Shown here: positions 7,167 to 10,760 of the stretch, one piece after another
How positions within the stretch are numbered: position 1 is the first letter of the stretch
Layout of the letters: each line of letters starts with the position of its first letter
Assembly: GCA_019240175.1 (NCBI GenBank)
Contig: JAFAYS010000831.1
Span: forward strand, 1-10,760
DNA: 10,760 nt
Reading direction: 5' to 3'
Source of the DNA: Chloroflexota bacterium
GTDB lineage: Bacteria; Chloroflexota; Chloroflexia; Chloroflexales; Kallotenuaceae
Translations under genes and position numbers: made by a program
Notes under the pieces: generated by a model
What the model saw: only the letters and a program-made list of their open reading frames with translations
What the model was told of the DNA's origin: nothing
Databases searched by the model: none

Positions 7167-7172
7167 ATTATA
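7167..7172 (-). promoter_or_regulatory. Candidate -10 box (TATAAT) for rsmA inside the AT-rich island
   Basis: The complement of 7167-7172 is a perfect TATAAT, about 85 bases upstream of the rsmA start. The best -35 candidate is TTGTTT, 19 bases further upstream, which is weak. In such AT-rich DNA a chance match is likely, so this is tentative. Confidence 0.3.
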
Positions 7173-7328
7173 GAATCGAGAACTACGAACTAAACAAAAA
7201 GAATTGAATAACATGGAGACTGCATTAAATAATTACGAAGCAAGAATTGACAAGATAACAGTAAATAACAGGCTTACAGCTTCTTTATCTTCGTGTTCTT
7301 GAACCAACAGACCCCAAATTCCTCTCTT

Positions 7329-7351
7329 TAGGTTCTAGGTTCTAAGTTCTT
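7329..7351. repeat. Right heptamer array of the AT-rich island, inverted
   Basis: Three tandem heptamers in the opposite orientation: TAGGTTC (7329-7335), TAGGTTC (7336-7342) and TAAGTTC (7343-7349), then TT. Read on the minus strand they encode the last residues ELRT and the TAG stop of the C45-type protein. Confidence 0.9.
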
Positions 7352-8378
7352 CCGTCCTCGGCACATCATATGCGACCAGTGGATTGCGACACGGCGCGCC
7401 GAACGAGTACTCGGCAAGTTTCGCGCCCAGGTCGAAGACCCCGGCCCAGAGCGTGCAGCTAAACTCACGGTGACAGCACACGCCGTTCTCGTGGTCGCAG
7501 ATCGCGTCGAGCGTAGCGTTCCAGCCATCGCCCCAGCGAGCGCCGACCGCCTCAAGCGCGGCCTTGCGTCGCCGCGAGTCGCCGCTTGGACGCCGGCCCT
7601 GGAAGTGCGCCAGCGACGGCGACTCGTAGTGATTGGTCACCGCCAGCACGTTGTCGCCGTCACGCCGCTGCACGGCCTCGCCGGGATAGCACTCAAGCGC
7701 GATCAGCGCGCCCGACGGATCGGCCAGCGTGTAGTTGAAGCTGGCGAGATGCGGCACGCGCATAATCAGATCGGCGGCTTCCTCGGCTGTCCGGCAGCAC
7801 TGCAGCGCCAGTCGCAGGATCAGATGGTAGGGCACGCCCGGCGCAACGGTCGCGGGCCGATCCGCCATAACTTTATGCAGCGCCACGAATAGGCCGTGCT
7901 CGTTGAGGCCATCGTAGCGACCGCCGGCCAGCCCGCCGTTCATGCCGACATGCGCGTAGCCCTCGTCGGGCTGCGTCACCAGCAGATGTCGGGTGCGCAT
8001 GCGCACATAAAAATCGTAGGTGCGACCGGCCAGCACACGGCCATCGTAGCTGCGCCACGCAACCGCCGAGCAGCCGTGCGGCAGGCTGCCCGCGCGCACA
8101 AACAAGCCTTGCTCGGGCCGCAGATCCAGGCCGTCGGCAAAGGTGGCCAGCTCGTCCCAGAGCCATGGCGCGATCGCGCCGACAATCGACGCACAGCCTT
8201 GCAAAAACGCGAAGTCTTCTTCCCAGGGCCAGGCGCGAAACGGCGACGGCACCCGCCGCAGCGTCCGCGCCATCACCGCGCCGATCTCGGCTCCCGCGCC
8301 GCGCAGCTGGACCACGCGATAGTCTGACAACCGCTCGTGTTCCAGATCGTTCATGGTTTGAGACAGGCCAGCAGCCAC
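7335..8378 (-). CDS. C45-family (acyl-CoA:6-APA acyltransferase-like) Ntn-hydrolase
   Basis: The 347-residue product resembles the C45 autoproteolytic acyltransferase/hydrolase family. HGCSAVAWRSYDGRVLAGRTYDFY (101-124) contains the likely nucleophile C103 and the R-T-Y-D-F block that follows it. NGGLAGGRYDGLNEHGL (147-163) and FNYTLADPSGALIALE further on match the usual core strands. Many members are made as precursors that self-cleave before the nucleophile Cys, and they act on amide bonds of small acylated compounds. Here the native substrate is unknown. No signal peptide is visible. The GTG start (8376-8378) lies one base after the map stop, suggesting translational coupling; the alternative ATG at 8352-8354 would remove eight residues, and neither has a clear Shine-Dalgarno sequence. 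The last five residues and the stop lie in the heptamer array, so the natural C-terminus may have been altered. Confidence 0.8.
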   Translation of the reverse strand: MAAGLSQTMNDLEHERLSDYRVVQLRGAGAEIGAVMARTLRRVPSPFRAWPWEEDFAFLQGCASIVGAIAPWLWDELATFADGLDLRPEQGLFVRAGSLPHGCSAVAWRSYDGRVLAGRTYDFYVRMRTRHLLVTQPDEGYAHVGMNGGLAGGRYDGLNEHGLFVALHKVMADRPATVAPGVPYHLILRLALQCCRTAEEAADLIMRVPHLASFNYTLADPSGALIALECYPGEAVQRRDGDNVLAVTNHYESPSLAHFQGRRPSGDSRRRKAALEAVGARWGDGWNATLDAICDHENGVCCHREFSCTLWAGVFDLGAKLAEYSFGAPCRNPLVAYDVPRTEELRT

Positions 8379-8379
8379 G

Positions 8380-9168
8380 CTAGAGCACCGTCAAAATATC
8401 GGGCGGGCCGTCGGTGATCGCGAGTGTATGCTCGAACTGCGCCGACAGCGAACGATCCGCCGTGCGCACCGTCCAGCCATCGGGCATGAGCCGCGTGGCC
8501 GCCTTGCCAAGGTTGATCATCGGCTCGATCGTAAAGACCATGCCCGGCTGAAGCTTAATGCCCGTGCCGGCCTTGCCGATATGCGGCACCGACGGCGGCT
8601 CGTGCAGCGAGCGTCCAACGCCGTGACCGGCCCACTCGCGCACCACGGAAAAGCCCTGCGCTTCGGCGTGCTGCTGGATTGCCGCGCCGATGTCGCCGAG
8701 ATGCTTGCCGGGCAGCGCCTGCTCGATGCCGAGATCCAGACATTGCTTGGTGACTTCGACCAGCCGCTGGGACTGAGCGCCGAGCTTGCCGACGCCATAC
8801 GTCACGCACGAGTCGCCGACCCAGCCGTTGAGCAGCACGCCAATGTCGATGCCGACGATGTCGCCTTCGCGCAGCCGCTCCTTGTTATTCGGGATGCCGT
8901 GGCAGATCACGTCGTTGATCGCAATGCAGATCGTGGCGGGAAAAGCCGGACGCGACATCTGGCCGCGATTACCACGAACCTCGCCGTAGCCTTTGTAGAT
9001 CGGCGTCGCGCCATGGCTTCGAATATATTCTTCGGCGAGCCGATCCAGCTCGCCGGTCGTCACGCCGGGAACCACATACTCGCGCAGCATCTCGAATGTT
9101 TCGGCGACGAGCCGTCCAGCATCGCGCAGCTGCGCGATCTGCTGACGCGATTTTAATGTCACAGCCAT
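8380..9168 (-). CDS. map: Methionine aminopeptidase, type I
   Basis: The enzyme removes the initiator methionine from new proteins when the second residue is small. It has 262 residues, typical of the short bacterial type I enzyme. All active-site residues of the pita-bread fold are visible: H90 (NDVICHGIP), metal ligands D108 (GIDIG), D119 (VGDSC), H182 (GHGVGR), E215 (TIEPM) and E246 (QFEHT), and the second His H189. Between GYG (60-62) and FPATIC (76-81) there are about a dozen extra residues (EVRGNRGQMSRPA) where E. coli-type enzymes go straight from GYG to the next strand; this insertion is near the substrate entrance. The ATG at 9166-9168 has GTGAGG a few bases upstream. It lies between an M24 peptidase gene and the C45 gene in one orientation, with 61 bp before it and 1 bp after it, so it is probably in an operon. 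Confidence 0.96.
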   Translation of the reverse strand: MAVTLKSRQQIAQLRDAGRLVAETFEMLREYVVPGVTTGELDRLAEEYIRSHGATPIYKGYGEVRGNRGQMSRPAFPATICIAINDVICHGIPNNKERLREGDIVGIDIGVLLNGWVGDSCVTYGVGKLGAQSQRLVEVTKQCLDLGIEQALPGKHLGDIGAAIQQHAEAQGFSVVREWAGHGVGRSLHEPPSVPHIGKAGTGIKLQPGMVFTIEPMINLGKAATRLMPDGWTVRTADRSLSAQFEHTLAITDGPPDILTVL

Positions 9169-9182
9169 GCGAACCTCACAAA

Positions 9183-9206
9183 CCGGCAGATCCTCACGAT
9201 CGCCGG
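9183..9206. other. Intergenic hairpin between the M24 peptidase gene and map
   Basis: CCGGC (9183-9187) pairs with GCCGG (9202-9206), and GATC (9189-9192) with GATC (9198-9201), with one bulged A and a CTCAC loop. On the minus strand it is followed by only TTT and then by the map ribosome site. It is more likely an mRNA processing or stability element, or a leaky attenuator, than a full terminator. Confidence 0.5.
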
Positions 9207-9229
9207 GAATCCTTCATTCTGAGAAAAGC

Positions 9230-10441
9230 TTACTTCGGATCAGCGTCGGGCTTGATCAGCCACAGCTCGGTCTGCGGCGGAGCCAGCCAGCGCGCGCCGT
9301 CATCCTCGACGACGATTTCTTCTTCCAGGCCCAGGTAGCCGCACGAGGTTGGTAGGCCACATTCCAGCGTATAGACCGAGCCCGCCTCGACGCTGCCGTA
9401 GGGCGTGCTGCCATAGCGATCCCAGCGCGGCGCGAGTGACGCGCCACCATCATGCACCGCGCGTCCGACGCCGTGACCCAGCGCGTGCTGATACTCGGGC
9501 ACACCGGCCTCACGAAAGACCGCGCGGCCAATCTCGTCGACTTCCCAGCCCTGCACGCCGGGCCGAATAAACTCAAAGGCGCGCTGAATCGCCGTGCGCA
9601 CCGTGAGCCAGGCCTGCTGCACATCTTCGGGCGGCGCAGTCTCGCCATCGCGCAGAACATACCACATGCGCTGCTGATCCGAGCAGTAGCCATCGCGCTG
9701 TACACCAAAGTCGATATGCACCAGATGGCCCGGCTGGATCGTGAGCGCCGTAGGGTTACTGTGACCAACCGGCGAGTCCGGGCCAGTATTGACGATCGGG
9801 CAGGCATCCCAGGACCAGGCGGTCGTCATGCCGCGCTGAAGCGTTTCCGCGTGCATCGCATCGGCGACCTCGCGCTCGCTGACGCCGACTACGATCATCT
9901 GCTCGGCACGACGAAAGATCTCATCCGCCGCCTCAACCGCCGACAGCAGCAGCGCCTGCTCGCCCACGGTTTTGCGCGCGCGCAGCCGCGACACCAGATC
10001 GTGCGCCGAGACCAGCCGATCGCTGTAGGGCGTGTCCTTGAGCAGCTCCCGCAGCCGCAGATACATGCCATAGCTCAGGCCATCGGCGGAAACATCGCTG
10101 GTCGAGTAGTTGATCGCGATCCGCTGCGGATCGAGCGAGGCCAGCGCATCGCGCAACTGCTCGCCGATGCCGGCATCGTAGCCGAGCACAGTGCTGAACA
10201 GATTCGTATCTTCGACCGGCTGCATATCGTAGCGACCGACGATCGCGACGCGCGTGCCGTTGCGGTCGATCAGCAGCGCCGACTCCCAGGTCAGATTGAA
10301 GGGCGCGATCAACTGCATGGCCGGATCAGGCGCGACCGAGGTTTCACGCACAAAGATCAGCCAGGCATCGAGATCCAGGCTGTTGAGCAGCTCGTGTACT
10401 TGATCTAGCTTTTCGTGGTAGATCGCGAGATCGTCGCTCAT
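9230..10441 (-). CDS. M24-family metallopeptidase, Xaa-Pro dipeptidase/aminopeptidase-like
   Basis: This is a 403-residue protein with an N-terminal creatinase-like domain (about 1-160) and a C-terminal pita-bread catalytic domain (about 165-400). The dinuclear metal ligands are all present: D244 (VHIDFG), D255 (YCSDQQR), H323 (LGHGVGR), E360 (YTLECGLP) and E373 (GLEEEIVV). H330 in GRAVHDGG is the second active-site His. Such enzymes cut Xaa-Pro dipeptides or remove the first residue before proline, in the cytoplasm; some members hydrolyse other amides, so the exact substrate is uncertain. The ATG at 10439-10441 is chosen because GGAGGATC lies 7 bases upstream (complement of 10446-10453). The upstream in-frame ATG at 10502-10504 overlaps the probable -10 box and would not be transcribed. 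The gene heads the minus-strand run, and its start codon overlaps the stop of a seven-codon upstream frame. Confidence 0.9.
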   Translation of the reverse strand: MSDDLAIYHEKLDQVHELLNSLDLDAWLIFVRETSVAPDPAMQLIAPFNLTWESALLIDRNGTRVAIVGRYDMQPVEDTNLFSTVLGYDAGIGEQLRDALASLDPQRIAINYSTSDVSADGLSYGMYLRLRELLKDTPYSDRLVSAHDLVSRLRARKTVGEQALLLSAVEAADEIFRRAEQMIVVGVSEREVADAMHAETLQRGMTTAWSWDACPIVNTGPDSPVGHSNPTALTIQPGHLVHIDFGVQRDGYCSDQQRMWYVLRDGETAPPEDVQQAWLTVRTAIQRAFEFIRPGVQGWEVDEIGRAVFREAGVPEYQHALGHGVGRAVHDGGASLAPRWDRYGSTPYGSVEAGSVYTLECGLPTSCGYLGLEEEIVVEDDGARWLAPPQTELWLIKPDADPK

Positions 10442-10461
10442 AGAAGATCCTCCAATAACAT
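10438..10461 (-). CDS. Seven-codon upstream reading frame (leader peptide candidate)
   Basis: The frame ATG TTA TTG GAG GAT CTT CTA TGA encodes MLLEDLL. It has its own strong ribosome site GGGAGGAG (complement of 10469-10476) 7 bases upstream. Its TGA stop overlaps the ATG of the M24 peptidase as ATGA, the classic arrangement for translational coupling. The frame also contains the M24 gene's ribosome site. It may tune translation of the operon; it could also be a chance by-product of two purine-rich ribosome sites in series. Confidence 0.4.
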   Translation of the reverse strand: MLLEDLL

Positions 10462-10502
10462 CCTCGTTCTCCTCCCTAAGAGAAGAAGAAGCACTACCAC
10501 AC

Positions 10503-10511
10503 ATTCTAGCA
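10503..10511 (-). promoter_or_regulatory. Extended -10 promoter of the M24-map-C45 operon
   Basis: The complement of 10503-10511 reads TGCTAGAAT, an extended -10 element (TGN plus a TATAAT-like hexamer). Transcription would start near 10496, giving a leader of about 55 bases that includes two ribosome sites. No good -35 box is seen, which an extended -10 element can tolerate. Confidence 0.5.
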
Positions 10512-10576
10512 GAAAGCCTGATCCCGCGCTGATACGACAGGGCAACACGAATTTTTGGATCTGCGCGCTGAATGGA

Positions 10577-10606
10577 TTGCCGCGATTTTGCCCGGTGTGC
10601 TATAGT
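10577..10606 (+). promoter_or_regulatory. Plus-strand promoter of the gene at the right edge
   Basis: A -35 box TTGCCG (10577-10582), an 18-base spacer and TATAGT (10601-10606), with TG one base before the hexamer, form a good promoter with an extended -10 element. It points away from the M24 operon and toward the Shine-Dalgarno and hairpin region at 10664 onward. Confidence 0.6.
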
Positions 10607-10663
10607 GTCACATACGGCTGCATCCCCTGACCTGCACCAGCACCCTTAAGCGATCGATCGTAG

Positions 10664-10760
10664 AAGGAGGTGAATGCTCACCGCCCGACGCAGAGTCCCG
10701 ATCGTGCGTCAGCGCGCTCGCCCAACGCTACCTGGTAGCGCTGTCGGCTCTGAGATCAGC
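10664..10760 (+). other. Start of an unidentified plus-strand gene or structured leader, cut by the window edge
   Basis: AAGGAGGTGA (10664-10673) is a ten-base match to the canonical anti-Shine-Dalgarno end of 16S rRNA. An ATG follows at once (10674-10676), and its frame stays open to the edge (29 codons beginning MLTARRRVPIV). The spacing from GGAGG to ATG is only 3 bases, which is short. A competing GTG at 10670 stops at 10736-10738. The DNA is rich in hairpins: GGTGA-ATGC-TCACC (10669-10682) with the ATG in its loop, GACGCA/TGCGTC (10687-10692 with 10705-10710) and CGCTAC-CTG-GTAGCG (10726-10740). It could be a coding start with RNA-level control or a structured RNA. I do not recognise the product. 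Confidence 0.4.

Larger units (their letters stand above)
7088..7351. mobile_element. AT-rich island bounded by inverted heptamer arrays (MITE-like, non-coding)
   Basis: Bases 7081-7320 contain 78 G or C of 240 (about 33%), whereas the genes on both sides are strongly GC-rich. The outermost 23 bases at each end are inverted copies of each other with 21 matches: AAGAACCTAGAACC... from 7088 rightward and AAGAACTTAGAACC... read leftward from 7351. The interior plus strand is strikingly A-rich, with scattered degenerate GAAC units such as GAGAACTACGAAC. No convincing gene is inside. I see no target-site duplication (AAATT on the left, CCGTC on the right), so transposition is not shown. It may be a MITE-like element, a repeat-flanked recombination cassette or a spacer element. 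Confidence 0.55.

Noticed and set aside
7213..7302. A 29-codon plus-strand frame inside the AT-rich island (METALNNYEARIDKITVNNR...)
   Set aside because: It has no ribosome site and no clear promoter, and its length is expected by chance in AT-rich DNA. It could be a relic, but nothing supports translation.
7081..7351. A CRISPR array, because of repeated heptamers
   Set aside because: The units are only seven bases, lie in direct tandem without spacers at each end, and are inverted between ends; there are no repeats of 23-45 bases with unique spacers and no cas genes.
8428..9156. A 242-codon plus-strand open frame opposite map
   Set aside because: It is antisense to a clear methionine aminopeptidase gene, low in hydrophobic core residues and rich in Arg/His/Ala, as expected from the codon bias of the opposite strand.
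9452..10408. A 318-codon plus-strand open frame opposite the M24 peptidase gene
   Set aside because: It is antisense to a gene with all its catalytic residues. It has an Arg/His/Asp-rich composition typical of a GC-rich shadow frame, no ribosome site and no recognisable motif.
10442..10504. A longer M24 peptidase starting at the ATG 10502-10504
   Set aside because: The extra 21 residues are low-complexity and unlike the family. The codon overlaps the extended -10 element, and a strong ribosome site serves the ATG at 10441 instead.
10661..10690. Possible 16S rRNA 3' end on the minus strand, because TCACCTCCTTCT appears in reverse complement
   Set aside because: The bases before it do not match the conserved GGCTGGA that precedes the anti-Shine-Dalgarno in 16S rRNA, and no other rRNA sequence is present.

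Overview
The window is GC-rich chromosomal DNA that looks like a member of the Chloroflexota (probably class Chloroflexia). The main evidence is two adjacent genes of the 'Chlor_Arch_YYY' (DUF2298) membrane-protein family, which is typical of that phylum and of archaea. Inverted tandem GAACCTA-type heptamers around an AT-rich spacer also fit. No rRNA, tRNA, CRISPR array or transposase is visible, and no stretch over 300 bases lacks a gene.

Plus strand, 1-3300: the window opens inside a DUF2298-type gene whose surviving part is the C-terminal soluble end fused to TPR repeats. A GC-rich hairpin follows, then a complete 797-residue paralogue. The pair looks like a tandem duplication of a GT-C-like membrane protein gene, with one copy carrying a TPR tail.

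Middle, 3301-5850: a small minus-strand gene of a conserved YDFS-x-GVRGKH family is broken by a frameshift near 3400. Next comes a self-contained regulatory cassette: a TetR-family repressor gene followed by an FAD-dependent aromatic-hydroxylase-type monooxygenase. The same 20-bp palindrome (TTGATTGA-N4-TCAATCAA) lies in front of each. In front of tetR it directly abuts a good sigma-70-type promoter, so the repressor very likely controls both itself and the monooxygenase. A hairpin terminator separates the two genes, and a long two-way terminator closes the cassette.

Minus strand, 5856-10441: a run of housekeeping-like genes is read right to left. It encodes an M24 (Xaa-Pro dipeptidase-like) peptidase, methionine aminopeptidase type I, a C45-type Ntn-hydrolase, RsmA/KsgA 16S rRNA dimethyltransferase and a small DUF4177-like protein. 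The M24 gene, map and the C45 gene are tightly packed, with only 1 nt between map and the C45 gene. Between the C45 gene and rsmA lies an island of about 260 bp at roughly 33% GC, bounded by inverted arrays of GAACCTA heptamers. The island supplies the stop codon of the C45 gene and ends five bases from the rsmA start codon.

Right end, 10442-10760: this is a divergent promoter region. On the minus side, an extended -10 element, a seven-codon upstream reading frame with a strong ribosome site, and an ATGA overlap lead into the M24 gene. On the plus side, a promoter is followed by an unusually complete Shine-Dalgarno sequence and three successive small hairpins, the first with an ATG in its loop. 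This is the beginning of an unidentified gene or structured leader cut by the window edge.
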